The position numbers were made by a program, and so were the translations under genes. From positions 65,868,563 to 65,932,562 of the forward strand of contig OZ024826.1 of NCBI GenBank assembly GCA_964016985.1: 64,000 nucleotides of DNA, in the 5' to 3' direction. Source of the DNA: Anodontia alba. Lineage: Eukaryota > Mollusca > Bivalvia > Lucinida > Lucinidae. Positions 11,186-22,117 of the stretch are shown here, one piece after another. Below the pieces are notes generated by a model. That model saw only the letters and a program-made list of their open reading frames with translations. It was not told the origin of the DNA and did not search any database. Every line of letters starts with the position of its first letter. Positions within the stretch are counted from its first letter, which is position 1.

Positions 11186-12979
11186 ATTTTTTTTTGTTCA
11201 TTATTTTTTTTTTTATTTGTTTTGTGTATTTTTTTTTTTTTATCTTTTGTCTATTTATTTATCATTTTGGGACATAAATGAAAGTTAATTTAATAAAAGG
11301 AACTTCATCAATGTGATATTTATTTTTACTTCATTTTCTATTTGGATAGACACTAGTATTGGATTGCGAACAGTAACGATATCAAGATTAAAAAACGTAA
11401 TGTAATTTGTAACGCAGGAGGGGGGCGGGGGGCGGGGGAGGGTGCGCCCTTAGGCCAGATGAGAACAAAAAAGGCCTACATCAGTCTACACATTCACCCA
11501 GTATGATTAGGGCGTTCTCTGTTCGTCGATATATTTTACAATATCCATTAATTCTGTAGGCGCGTGGCTAGGACCCTGATCGGACGACGCAGTTTGATCT
11601 GGGCCTTTGTCGGCCACCTATGTCACAAGGGCGTTTTTCTTGCATTCCGCATAATATTATTTAGAAGTGGATGAATGAAAATGTAGAAATAAATGTGTGT
11701 AGAAAAATGCATTTTTACTTAGAGTTCAAGAACGGATTTAGTACTCATTCCTTTGGAACCAGGACACAGCCGTTCATACAATTTACATGTGTGCCCTGCG
11801 AAGATTTAGTTCTTCAGGTTGATCTGTGTCTACACTGGGCGCACATGCCATTTTGTAGAAACTGTTGTGCTCCGGTTTTTACGTAATTAATTAGTGCAAA
11901 TAAATCTCTTAATAAATGAATTTGGTTTTATTCCACAGTGGATTATACAGTTAAAAGGATATTGATCAACAGTTTCATTACATTATTATGTCCACTGGAC
12001 AGTTCATCTTCCGTGTGCAATAATGAAGGGTGAATGCAGAGCACATCCTACAAAATAAAAAGTGTGCCTAGTGAAGACTGCACATCCATAGTCTGCTCAG
12101 TCTTCTGATCAGATGTGCAGACTGGTGTGACTCCGCTCAGCCTACGGGTAATTTTGTAGGACAATTGTTGAGCGCCGGCTTATATGATATTACCTATGAA
12201 ACAGATGACTAGTTCTCTAATGATTCTCTAAGGCTAAAACGTATTCTTTGCGTATAGTGTAAGCAATGCTTCTTGAGACGTAAGTCTCTGATGGCGGGGT
12301 ACCATAGCGTGTCGTGATTTTATTTCGATCTTAAATGTTCACGTTACGTTTTGAAAGTGTTCATTTGCTGCTTTTCTCATGTTTATCCAACACTTGAAAA
12401 GCAAAGTATTGCAAAAATCTAGTTTGCATTCTAAACAGGTTATTCACTTTATAAGAGCAACGAAGAGCGAGGAATATTTGTGTCAAGCCATCAATAACTA
12501 AAATCTGTAGGACTGTATAAAGTGCAATGGGCACTTATTCGGAGGAAGGCGACTTGACCACCATCTACTGGCTGCGTCACCGGGAGTACCACGTCCAGAT
12601 ATAGATTGGAAAAATGTTCCCAGGCAGCTAATTCTTCCCTCAGTCTGTTTATGCTCTGGAAATTTCTAACTTGTGACGGGACACTGCAGTAATCAGTCAT
12701 ATGTAATATAATGAACAGTCACAGTTAAACGTGTTTTTTTTTTCTTTAACGTCAAATTAATACTGTTCTGAAAACTTGGTTTCATTTCATTTTGAAAGGA
12801 GTATTATTTATTTAAACTTGTCTTTTGTCCCATTTAGTCTTTTATACTCGAATAAACCCCTCCCCACCCCCGTCCCTACTGAATGGGGCTCGTAAAAAGC
12901 CTTGACGCAGGTATACTTGGTACTTGTCGGTCTATCTTTGAACCCTAAATTCAGTCGGCCTGTGCCTATGTGTATTTAT
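11186..12979. other. Gene-free stretch with a G-rich tract
   Basis: No convincing gene. The most notable item is a G-rich tract at 11417-11442. Short frames at 11671-11886 (plus, 71 codons) and 12491-12700 (minus, 69 codons) lack recognisable motifs. A fragment near 12060-12140 resembles the GATCAG-type repeats found elsewhere in the window (CTGATCAG, GAAGACTG). Confidence 0.45.
11417..11442 (+). other. G-rich tract, potential G-quadruplex
   Basis: Four or more runs of at least three Gs separated by single C or A residues fit the G-quadruplex sequence rule. No adjacent gene is recognised, so a regulatory role cannot be argued. Confidence 0.6.
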
Positions 12980-12984
12980 AGGTA

Positions 12985-13468
12985 TTCTGGTAACTTCACT
13001 TTAGTGTAGCTAATATCTTCTGGCCTTTTTAGGAACAATGAGCTCATTAAGATTTATTTCAAACTGGAATATCCCTCTACCATGGCTAGGAGGCGTGAGC
13101 AATGTATTACGCTTCTTCTTTCTTCCTTTTCTTTCTTTATATGGCTTATTTCTTTTGTGTGTTATTACAGAAATACACTGGGCTAAATAAATGCCCAGTA
13201 TGTGTATATTTTGAACCTCATGACAATGTATCTGTTTATTGTGTAGAATAGTTTACCATTGATACAAGTTGTAAACATTAGTATTAGGAGATGATTTATG
13301 TAAAATCTTTAAAATCTGAACCTCATGACAATGTGAAAATAGAATAGTGATTTGAGAAACACATATTGTTTCAACAAACCACCTACTTCATTTTAGTATA
13401 TATTTCTGGTATTTTAGGATCACTGAGCTCATTTGTATGTATTTGGAAATAGTGCATTGCTCATCCAT
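12985..13468 (+). repeat. Partial diverged duplication upstream of the 241-bp repeat
   Basis: The segment near 12995-13110 (CTTCACTTTAGTGTAG, TTTTTAGGAACAATGAGCTC, CCATGGCTAGGAGGCGTGAG) resembles 13385-13500 (CTTCATTTTAGTATA, TTTTAGGATCACTGAGCTC, CCATGGGCTAGTACGCGTTAG). A repeated CTCATGACAATGT phrase at 13216 and 13321 lies between them. Together they suggest an older, eroded longer-period duplication. Confidence 0.5.
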
Positions 13469-13921
13469 GGGCTAGTACGCGTTAGCAGTGAAGCACATTA
13501 TATTACAGTTAATGAACAGACTCAATAAAACCGAGTCAGCTATTTTCGTTTATTAGTATGTTTGCTTCCCAAGGGTCTTTCTTTTCAGAATGTGTTAACC
13601 TTTACTAGAGCTGGAGTAAGTGCTAAGTGGCGATCATAGTTTAAGGGGTGGCCCGGATACGCTTGTTGATCATCGGACCAGCCAATTTAGATCCAGGTAT
13701 CCAACCAAAGGCTAGGAGACGTCAGCAGTGTAGCAAATTAAAATACTATTCATGAAAAGAATCCGTTTAACCGAGTCTGCTACTTTCGTTTATTTGATGT
13801 GTTTGCTTCTAACGGATCTTGCTTTTCAGAATGCATTTGATTGTCAGTGTACGGTTGTTTAAGGTGTGGTCCAGATACGCAGGTTGACCATCGATCCAGC
13901 TACTTAAGTCCGATTACCTGC
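13469..13921 (+). repeat. Two-copy tandem duplication, 241-bp period, containing E-like core
   Basis: Copy 1 is 13469-13709 and copy 2 about 13710-13921. Shared landmarks include GGCTAG, an AGCAGTG-AGCA segment, ACCGAGTC-GCTA, TTTCGTTTATT, GTTTGCTTC, TTGCTTTTCAGAATG and GGTG-TCC-GATACGC. Copy 1 holds GACTCAATAAAACCGAGTC (13519-13537), the hairpin signature of dispersed repeat E, so the duplication includes an E-derived fragment. Confidence 0.75.
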
Positions 13922-15732
13922 TGTCGGGCGTGCAAACCCCGTTTCTGATTTTTTTGATGGATTTAAATGAACTGCAGGTAAGAAGAAGAAAATAAAAAAA
14001 CAAAAACAAAAAAACAACAACAAAAAAACAAACATGGTTCTAAGTTTTTATGTGATTAGTAGTATAGGCCATCTTAGATGATGCATCATGACCGTTTGTG
14101 CAAGCCTCCAAATGTCATCGGTTCGATAGGTTGACGGGTGGAATGGAGATGTACAGACAGATGGTGAACGATAAGTGAATTAAATAGCTCATTCTGAGCA
14201 TTGCTAACTTACATTAAAAAAACAAAACGAAACGGAAACCATTACTTTTTCATCTTGAGCATAGAAAAAATTACAGTTATTTGAGTACAGATTGGCAAAG
14301 GTATTTTAAGAATCATCTGAAGCAGATAAATCCCGCGTAGTCAGCATGTCTAAACAAATGAACCGAAAGTAATATAAATGGGACCACAATGCAGATATTT
14401 CGCTTTATGCGTCACTTTTGTCCAACAATAATTTCAGAGAATAACTAAAGACGTGATGGATTTAATGTCAATTCTGGCATAAGCTTGATTAATCGACACC
14501 GACTGTTGCGAGTTGGAAATATTGAACAACCATCAAGCATGAAAACTTGAATCACTTTCTCGTTCTGAGATGTATCGAAGCAACCAGCTATCAAATCATA
14601 CATCACTCACTAACTTTGATTTAATTTGAAATTTCAGTATTTTAGGAAACTATTATAAAGTTAAATGACAAAACAGGTATTAAACAAAATTGACTGTAGA
14701 CATACAATATTGATGTTTTATTAAAACCTTCCTTTTGTTTCTCAAATTTAGTATTTTGATTTACATGTTGTTAGCTTGAAATCATAATCTGGTAAGACTA
14801 CTGGGGAAGAAGTACAATATTTTTTGCGATTTGAAGAGAGAATACCCAGTAAAACATGTTTAAGGGAATAGACACACTTTCATGATAGATAACTCTGTCA
14901 AAATTGTGCTTGTCTGCCTTCTGTCTATTCTAAAAGGAAAGAACTTCTCCCCGACCTCCCATGACCCAGAAGCAAATTCTTACCTTTCAAAGTAATACCT
15001 CTTCAAAACGGGCTTGTGTGCAGCAACGTAAATCGGAAGTCATAAATGTTGTCTCCCTTAGAAAGTGGTTGTATATCTAGTACCTATAATTGTGTATCAC
15101 ATACATACGTAAATTATGAAGCTTCCAGAATACGTAATGGTTGAAACCAGCACCTGCAAAATAAAACCGGACCTTATGGGATATGAGACAAATGCCGAGT
15201 TATATAGATCTGTCCCAAATTGACAATGTAGACAAGGTTTCATTAAGAAGAAGAAACCGAAACTTTTGTTTGAATATAATCTGAACACGGCCACCCATAC
15301 AGTTTGCTCAAAATATTCATCCAGTACAAACAAGACACTTATAAAACCCGTACCCTTCTGCTAGGAAACACTGAGCTGATTTTGCATGTGATTATTTACA
15401 GCGAGATAAACTAAATATTGCGCGTTTTTTACAAACAAAATAAGTATCTGCCTAAAATAGTAATCGAGGTGTTGAATTCACATTAGCCGAATGGCTTTTT
15501 TTCAAATCCCTTTTGTATACAATACCTCAGCTCGAATTGTATATCGTTAGGTCCTACGATAGATATAAATGCAAGTTACGTCGACGGGTTTATCAGTGCT
15601 AGCCCCGGATGTGATCGCTTCCGCCATGTTTTGTGCCCGAAAAATAACCGGATGCATAAGGTTATCTGGTATTAGACTATTAAAAAAACTACAAGCAAGA
15701 TCATTCACTCAGCAACCGAGCGCAGCAAAACA
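13922..15732. other. AT-rich gene-free stretch
   Basis: No gene, RNA or repeat family is recognised. An A-rich tract lies at 13983-14032. A 78-codon minus-strand frame (15097-15333) lacks motifs and is not called. Confidence 0.45.
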
Positions 15733-15796
15733 AACACATACATACACAAACACACATACACACGCACACAACAACAACAACAACAACAACAACAAT
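15733..15796. repeat. (CA)n and (CAA)n compound microsatellite
   Basis: CACACATACACA-type repeats run into nine AAC triplets. A plus-strand frame from 15569 crosses this tract as poly-Thr/His and poly-Asn and is judged non-coding. Confidence 0.85.
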
Positions 15797-16125
15797 AAAT
15801 TTATCACTCAAGAAAATAGTGAGTATAGTGTCTTCAATAAAAAGTGTGGGAGAAATAACAAAGTTTAAACCACATTCTGTGATTTCGCATATGTATGTAT
15901 ATTACTAAATAAATAGATTGTAAGATTAACCGAGATAACGGTACAGAGTAACAGCATGGTTTCAACACTGATCCGTCCGCATATTGCCCTCATTGATAAT
16001 TTCGATTTGACATTTATGGAATTTCGTTTGCTTTTTCTGATTTTTTTTTATTTAAAAACAATACTTTTTTCAAATTCTCCCAACGTAGCTGAATATCATT
16101 CTCGAATTTTCCTCCTGCATAAATT
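15797..16125. other. No recognised feature
   Basis: AT-rich sequence with a 61-codon plus-strand frame at 15956-16141 that has no motif and runs into the terminal inverted repeat of the next element. Confidence 0.4.
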
Positions 16126-16354
16126 ACAGTACCTTAGATAAGCTGTTTTTGGGGTATTTACCCAATTAAAATCTTGACAAAAAAGCAATTAGAATTAAAT
16201 CTATGGGGTAAATACCCAATTTTCAGTAATTCTTGCACCCATTAACATAACAGGCTACCCAAAGGAAAAATCCTGATACCCAATTCAATGAGAAAAGGAT
16301 GGGTAAAAATAGCCCAAAATACCCAATTGCTTAAAACCTTATCTAGGGCACTGT
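16126..16354. mobile_element. MITE-like element with terminal inverted repeats
   Basis: The left end ACAGTACCTTAGATAAG (16126-16142) and right end CTTATCTAGGGCACTGT (16338-16354) are inverted repeats matching at 15 of 17 positions. Inside, GGGTATTTACCC (about 16155) and GGGTAAATACCC (about 16206) are reverse complements of one another, and further ACCCAATT copies occur. No coding capacity at 229 bp. Flanking bases are AT-rich (AAATT left, TTAAT right) and no clear target-site duplication could be fixed, so the transposon superfamily is undecided. Confidence 0.7.
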
Positions 16355-16597
16355 TTAATAAATAGATCACGTGCACTGGACCCCGGCTTAGCTGTGCACC
16401 GCCGTGACATCTCGGATACAAGCGCTGACGCAGACTGACCTTACTTCAGGTTCGTGGGAAATAAATCAGTTCATCCAAGTACATTTCTGCGATGCAGACG
16501 GTGAGCAGCTTATGCCTTCTGATGTTTATAAACGACGAAGCTGTAAACTGAAAGAAAGAACAATGTACATAAAATTAAAACGGAATAATCTTTTTTT

Positions 16598-16726
16598 GTG
16601 TGTGTGAGAGGGGAGGGGTGTGGGAAAGGGGACGGGAGAGGTGATTCACTTATTTCAAACTCTGTGTGTGTGTGGGGAGGGGGGGGGGGCGCGGGGGGAA
16701 GGGAAGGTGATTCACTTATTTCAAAC
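16598..16726 (+). repeat. G-rich two-copy tandem duplication
   Basis: AGGTGATTCACTTATTTCAAA occurs at 16638 and again near 16706, each preceded by a G-rich run. The second copy includes an expanded poly-G tract (about 16680-16700). The minus strand gives a proline-rich frame that is not believed to be a gene. Confidence 0.75.
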
Positions 16727-16785
16727 TGCATTAAAAAAAAATTAGCCAATAAGTAGTTTCATTTTGGTCAGTTCTTAGTCCTGTC

Positions 16786-16840
16786 CTCTGTGGTATAGTG
16801 GCCTCTCCTACGAACGGACTCGGGTTTGAGTCTTATTGGT

Positions 16841-16842
<2 letters not shown>
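16786..16842 (+). repeat. tRNA-like SINE head fragment
   Basis: CTGTGGTATAGTGGCCTC resembles a tRNA A-box region and CGGGTTTGAGTC a B box, about 30 bp apart, followed by a CT microsatellite. The anticodon arm does not fold convincingly. It is probably the 5' head of an eroded SINE and not a tRNA gene. Confidence 0.4.

Positions 16843-16844
<2 letters not shown>

Positions 16845-16886
<42 letters not shown>
16845..16886. repeat. (CT)n microsatellite
   Basis: About 21 CT dinucleotides directly downstream of the tRNA-like fragment. Confidence 0.95.
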
Positions 16887-16890
<4 letters not shown>

Positions 16891-17179
16891 GATTTAATGA
16901 ACATTTTAGCCATTTTTTTTTTATTTCTTTGTTTCATCTTTTACTTTATTTTGATATTGTTTAACCTGTTAGCAAAGGCAGTACTTCAGTACGATCCAAA
17001 TCATATCAAGGAAAATCAAAAACAACATACTCTTATGGGCAATGGAGTTAAATACTGCTTTTCTTTCTTTCTTCCATTATGTCTAAACTTTCTTGCAGGA
17101 CACAGACGGTGTACATTGTACACCCCGGGTTGCAGGATGAAGGCCTACAAGTAACCAATTTGAATTACCGTATGGTTCT

Positions 17180-17397
17180 TTAACCTGCACATGCTGTGGT
17201 TTTCCCTGCATAGGGAACCTCTAGTTGAAGTCCCGATCCGAAGAACGGCACACTGTTTTTATTTCATGCCGGCAAATGACATGAAGGAAAGCGTGTTCGG
17301 ACACCAAAACTTCCCTCGCCTAAGCCTGGGGTCTATCCCAGTACCTCTAGCTCTAGAGACCAGTGCGCTCACCACTGAGCTACCGCGTTACTTAAAA
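17180..17397 (-). repeat. SINE-like element, minus strand
   Basis: Read on the minus strand from about 17397, CGCGGTAGCTCAGTGGTGAG resembles a tRNA 5' half with an A box, followed by CGCACTGGTCTC. A true B box is weak. The rest, through CCAGGCTTAGGCGAGGGAAG and GTGTCCGAACACG, is unique within the window. It is interpreted as an old tRNA-derived SINE. The plus-strand 79-codon frame across it is not coding. Confidence 0.45.
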
Positions 17398-17559
17398 TAC
17401 GTGTTTTTATACGTCTTTGTTATGGGATAAATGTATGTGTTTTGTTGACAGGGAAACACAAAGCTGTGATGTGAATGTTGCTTTTTCACGCACAGTCAGC
17501 TATTTGATTAGTAACACATTAAAACCAGTCAAATAATAAACCTTTACCTTTCATAGTTA

Positions 17560-18000
17560 ACATCAGTCAAAAGCACATATTATTTCAATAAAGGAAACAG
17601 TTTTGTTTCCATGGCAACGCAATTTTTCTTAAGTAATAGCTTTTTTTTCTTTCTAAATTGTCATCCAGTACTTGACAATCAAAGTGGTGAAAACAAAATT
17701 GAATTGCAGTGTAAACAGAATATATTAAATAAAACTATGTGCTGTTATGGGATAAATTCGACATATTTGTTGCCATGACAACATAACTTTCTGTGTCATG
17801 TTGATTTTGTTCATAAATTTGTAACAATATTTAGCAACTATAAAACTGTCATGCTTTTAATTACATTGTTCTCAGATTGCTGCCATGAAATCTATTAAAG
17901 ACAAACAATTTTACAATACAACATGTAGTGTATTGTTGTTGCCATAGCAAGCATTACAATTGGTTTTTCAAACTTATTTTGGTTGTCTTTGAAGATGTCC
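17560..18000 (+). repeat. Eroded ~165-bp repeat with X-box-like motifs
   Basis: GTTTCCATGGCAAC (17605-17618), GTTGCCATGACAAC (17769-17782) and GTTGCCATAGCAAG (17938-17951) are spaced 164 and 169 bp apart. The first two fit the RFX X-box consensus (GTNRCC, short spacer, RGYAAC) closely. Between them the DNA is AT-rich with weak similarity, so this may be a decayed tandem repeat whose palindromic motif is best preserved. Confidence 0.45.
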
Positions 18001-18477
18001 CATGTTGACTTATATTTAGAAACGTTTTCATCAATATATTAACTAGGGCAGATTTTTTTCATTCGTGAACCTGAAATCTTTAACCTATAGGTGAACTTAC
18101 ACTATAGGCAGGCTCCATTGTCCGCACTCTTCGAACATCTCAGAAACCGCTGGGTCAACCCAAATCCAATTTCATATAAAGACTGAGGCATTTGGGGAAC
18201 AAACATTTGTTAAAATGATCCAATCATGTCATCAGAATATCTGCCTTGCCAATATATATTGTTGTATCTAGAGGAGGACAAGGAGCTATTTCTCCACCTA
18301 AAAGCATGAATGGGACAAGGGGCCTTGATGACCCTCAATATTAAGTCATGTTGCTAATATTTAAGGTAATTTAAAATAACAATTTAAAATAGGTGACGAC
18401 CCGTTAACAATGGTTATGGGGCAACAAATGGCCCCATCACATTGGTCCTAGCGGCAACACTACATATATGAGCCGCC
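18001..18477. other. No recognised gene
   Basis: Sequence with the phrase CACATTGGTCCTAGCGGC. No reading frame or RNA feature could be supported. Confidence 0.4.
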
Positions 18478-18682
18478 TACAAATCGACGAAATGACATGT
18501 GCACCCAGCGGAGACTCGGATCAGGCTGGGCATCTGCTCAGTCTGATCAGTTTTCTCTGTCTATAATTCAATTCTTTATTTTCCAAAGCCATAGAAACCT
18601 CAGCTTTGAGTGCACAGCGAAGACTGATCAGACTGTGGATCAGGCCTGGGAGGCCAGTCATTTTGTTGGTTTTGTCATGCGC
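18478..18682 (+). mobile_element. GATCAG-type hairpin MITE, copy 1
   Basis: The left part reads GACATGTGCACCCAGCGGAG with GACTCGGATCAG-CTGGGCATC. The right part reads GAGTGCACAGCGAAGACTGA with ATCAGG-CTGGGAGG and ends in TTTTGTTGGTTTTG. The two halves are partly inverted, so the element can fold. Related copies lie at 19142-19310 and 53548-53770. No protein is encoded. Confidence 0.6.
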
Positions 18683-19120
18683 TGGCTCAGTTATGGTAAA
18701 AACCGTTTAAATCAGCAGGCCGATTACCTTCGAACCTACTGGCGCAGTGGCTCAGTTACTAGAGCGTCCGACTTGCGTCCGGGAAGTTGTGGGTTGGATC
18801 CCCGGCCGAGTCATACCAGAGACTTTGAAAATGGTATTAGCTGCTCTTTCGTTTGCGCTCGGCATTGAGAAAGTGGAACTGGTCGGTCCGGTATCAGTAT
18901 AATGTGACTGGGTGGAATGTGACGTCATGTGTCTGAGATGTGAAATGTCAGTGAGGCAGCACTTTTTAAGTGAGCATTGAACTCCCTGTCACATCCAGAC
19001 ACCGTCGCGATATAACTGAAATATTGTTGAAAGCGACATTAAGTCAGAATAAAAAATAAATAAATAGATAAAATGTTATTTTTTCACGTTGAAATCTGTC
19101 CGATGGATTAAAACTTAATG
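18683..19120 (+). repeat. Segmental duplication A (contains a SINE)
   Basis: This block and 22118-22548 share sequence before the SINE (TTATGGTAAAAA, AAATCAGCAGGCCGA, CTTCGAACC), through it, and after it (TTTTTTCA-GTTGAAAT-TGTC and TGGATT). Similarity therefore extends beyond both SINE ends, showing that the SINE was already present when the segment was copied. The two copies flank the 19312-22086 palindrome in direct orientation. Confidence 0.7.
18736..19069 (+). repeat. tRNA-derived SINE, copy 1
   Basis: The tRNA-like head has an A box (TGGCTCAGTTACTAGAGCG) and a B box (GTGGGTTGGATCCCC), followed by AAATGGTATTAGCTGCTC, GTATAATGTGACTGGGTGG, GTCAGTGAGGCAGCAC, GTGAGCATTGAACTCCCTGT and the tail CTGAAATATTGTTGAAAGCG with an A-rich end. 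The body matches 22173-22478 and, inverted, 30014-30346. RNA polymerase III promoter boxes are as expected for a SINE. It fits the broad bivalve SINE type, but I cannot tell whether its core is of the V, Meta or another class. Confidence 0.85.
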
Positions 19121-19141
19121 TCATACCCGCGCAAGCGCGGG

Positions 19142-19310
19142 TCCTTTTCACATAAAAATCAACAAAATGGCATGTGCACCCAGCGCACTCAGATCAGCCT
19201 GGGCATCTGCCCCGTCTGATCAGTTTTCACTGTCTACATGTAGAAAACTTAGCTCCTTAGCAACCCATTGAGTGCACAGCGAAGACTGATCAGATCGGGT
19301 GGATACCTAT
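19142..19310 (+). mobile_element. GATCAG-type hairpin MITE, copy 2
   Basis: It shares CATGTGCACCCAGCG, ATCAGCCTGGGCATCTGC, GTCTGATCAGTTTTC, TTGAGTGCACAGCGAAGACT and GATCAGATCGGGTGGAT with copy 1. It abuts the left end of the palindromic element at 19312. Confidence 0.6.
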
Positions 19311-19944
19311 GTTGCGCGAACGGTTTAACCGAAAGTAGAAAAACCAATACTGATAGCGTTATGATGACCGCTTTTTGTTTGACTAAAGATGACTCATTTT
19401 CAAGATTTTACAATAAAATCAACAATTTTTTAAGCAAATAGTTTAGATGGGAATAAAATAATAGCGACCAGTGGGCTTATTTTCTTACTTTTATCTTTGC
19501 AATAATCACCAGGAGCTCCGGGAAAAACAAATGCAAGATTATTGTTACTGATGACTAAATCCCGACATCACTCAATTTATACCCGCCGTTTAGAATTGTT
19601 TGGAAAGTCTATTTTCACTCTATGAGTTAATAGAATAAATATGTAAATCCCCGATATAAATTTCAGTAAACTTTATCCTTTATAAACAGACGTTCTGGTT
19701 CATATATTAAGCAGAGAATTACACTATAAGCCAGTGACTGTCATTTTTTCTTGACAAAACAGCAATTGAAATTTATGAACATGGTATTAGAGAACTTCAT
19801 ATCAATGATTGATTGATTGATTGACTGATTAGCGAACACGATGTGCAACATAAAAAGTACAATATGTTCTACTCAATGTGACAGGGTCGAGATTGATGGA
19901 TTGTTGATAGCTGACAGTTATAAATATACCTGAATAAACAACAA

Positions 19945-20575
19945 AGACCTGTCAGCTACACTGTTACCCGGTGTATCAGTCAGTAACCCAATGTATAGTG
20001 GTCTGTCACATGAAGAATATGCCAGAATATTGGTCAGCGACAGAGTAAACCAAGACCTGCAAGCTACACTGTACATCGGTGTATCAGTCAGTAACCCAGG
20101 GAATTGCGGCCTGTCACCTAAAGTGTATACCGGAATATCAGTCCGAGACAAAGTATACAAAGACCTGTCAATTACACTGTACCCTAAAGTATCAGTCTGT
20201 AACTTAGGGTATAGCAGCCTCTCACCTGGACCAGAATGTCGGTCAGCGACAAAGTATAATAAGATCTGTAAGCTACACTGTACCCAGGTATAGCCGCCTG
20301 TCACCTGGAGTACATACCTGAATACTGGTCAGCGACAAAGTATACGAATACCTGTCGGCTACACTGTTACCCAGTATATTAGTCTATAACCTGGAGTACT
20401 ATAATGGCCTGTCACCTGGAGTGTATACCAGAATATTGGTCAGCGACAAAGTATATGAAGACCTGTAAGCTACACTGCTCCCCGGTATATCAGTCAGTAA
20501 CCCGGTGTATAGCGACCTGTCACCTAAAGTGTAAACCAGTGAATATCGGTCAGAGATAAAGTATACTACGAAACA
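19945..20575 (+). repeat. 108-bp tandem repeats, left block (about 6 copies)
   Basis: Each unit reads GACCTGTCAGCTACACTGT, ACCCGGTGTATCAGTCAGTA, TATAGCGGCCTGTCACCT, ATACCGGAATATCGGTCAGC and GACAAAGTATACGAA. Copies start near 19945, 20053, 20161, 20261, 20350 and 20459; the fourth and fifth are shortened. Confidence 0.9.
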
Positions 20576-21690
20576 TTCCGGGTGACAGGCTGTTATATCC
20601 CGGGTTACTGACTGATATACCGGAAAACAGTGTAGCTGACAGGTCTTCGTATACTTTGTCGCTGACCGATATTCCGGTATATCTATACACTTCAAGTGTA
20701 TACCCCAGGTTACTAACTGATACATCGGGGTACAATGTAGCTGGCAGGACTTCACATACTTTGTTGCTGACTGATATTCGGGTGTACACTTCAAGTGACA
20801 GGCCACTATACCCTGGGTTACTGACTGATATACCGGGTAACAGTGCAGCTGACACTGGTCTTCGTATACCTTGTCCCTGACAGATATTCCGGTATACAAC
20901 CCAGGTGACAGGCCGCTATACACCGCGTTACTGACTGACACAGGGGTACAGTGTAGCTGACAGGTCTTAGTATACTTTGTCATTGACTGATATTCTGGTA
21001 TACACTCCAAGTGTCAGGGACTATACCCCGGGCTACAGACTGATTCACAGAGTAACATTGTAGCGTACAGGTCTTAAAATACACTATCGCTGACTGATAT
21101 TCTGGTATACACTGCAAGTGACAGGCCGCTCTACCCTGGGTTACTTATATTTTGGGGTACAGTTTATCTAACAAGTCTTAGTATACTTTGTCGCTGACCG
21201 ATATTCAGTGGTTTATACTTTAGGGGACAGGCCGCTATACACCGGGTTACTGAGTTACTGACTGATATACTGGAGACAGTGTACCTTACAGGTCTTCATA
21301 TATTTTGTCGCTAACCGATATTCCAGTAAACACTCCAGGTGACAGGCCACTATATCCCAGGTTACAGACTAATATACTGGGTAACAGTGTAGCTGACAGG
21401 TATTCGTATACTCTAAGTTACAGACTGATACTTTGGAGTACAGTGTAGCGAACAGGTCTTTGTATACTTTGTCCCGGACTGATATTCCGGTGTACACTTT
21501 AGGTGACAGGCCGCAATATCCTGGGTTATTGACTGATACACCGATTTACAGTGTAGCTTACAGGTCTTTGTTTGTCGCTGACCAATATTCCGGTATACTC
21601 TCCATGTGACAGACCACTATACGCCGGGTTACTGACTGATACACTGGGTAACAATGTAGCTGACAGATCCTTGTATACTTTGTTGCTTAT
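20576..21690 (-). repeat. 108-bp tandem repeats, right block (about 10 copies)
   Basis: The same monomer in reverse complement: GACTGATATACCGGGTAACA, GTGTAGCTGACAGGTCTTCG, TATACTTTGTCGCTGACCGA, TATTCCGGTATACACT and GTGACAGGCCGCTATA. The block is longer than the left one, so the two arms expanded or contracted independently after the inversion. Confidence 0.9.
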
Positions 21691-22117
21691 TCAAGTATAT
21701 TTATAACTGTCAACTATCAACAAACCATCAAACTCGACCCTGTCAGATTAAGTAGAACATAATGAACTTTTTATGCTGCGCATCGTGTTCGCAAATCAAT
21801 TAATCAGTCAATCAATCAATCAGTGATATGAAGCTCTCTAATACCATGTTAGATTGTGTGTTTATTTTTGAATTTTCAATTGCTGTTTTGTCAAAAAAAA
21901 AATGCCAGTCACTAGCTAAAAGTGTAATTCTGTGCTTAATATATGAACGTCTGTTTATAAAGGGTAAAGTTTACTGAAACTTATATCGGGGGTTTAAAAA
22001 CTAATTAATCTTTAGTCAAACAAAAAGCGGTCATCACAACACTATCAGTATTGTTTTTTCTACTTTCGTTTCAACGTTGCGCGCAAGGCATTATGGTCTT
22101 CTGGGATAAAGCGAATG

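Larger units (their letters stand above)
19312..22086. mobile_element. Foldback-like palindromic element with 108-bp internal repeats
   Basis: The outer arms (about 19312-19930 left, 21690-22086 right) are reverse complements, beginning TTGCGCG and including CGAAAGTAGAAAAA, ACCGCTTTTTGTTTGACT and the ATGATTGATTGATTGA region. The left arm has about 250 bp more than the right. Inside, tandem ~108-bp repeats run in opposite orientations and meet near 20575. No transposase is present. Unique inverted ends around inverted arrays of subrepeats are the layout of foldback elements such as Drosophila FB. Because 108 is a multiple of three, long spurious frames appear (for example minus 20399-21010). 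Confidence 0.75.

Noticed and set aside
12491..12700. 69-codon minus-strand frame
   Set aside because: Composition looks protein-like, but no motif, flanking splice pattern or neighbour supports it.
18736..18815. Possible tRNA gene
   Set aside because: A and B boxes are present, but the sequence continues into a conserved SINE body seen in two other places, and the acceptor stem does not pair well.
20399..21010. 203-codon minus-strand frame with repeated Cys/Tyr-rich motif
   Set aside because: It follows the 108-bp satellite unit exactly (36 codons) and changes character where the repeat orientation flips. Several overlapping frames are equally open, so it is a by-product of the period.
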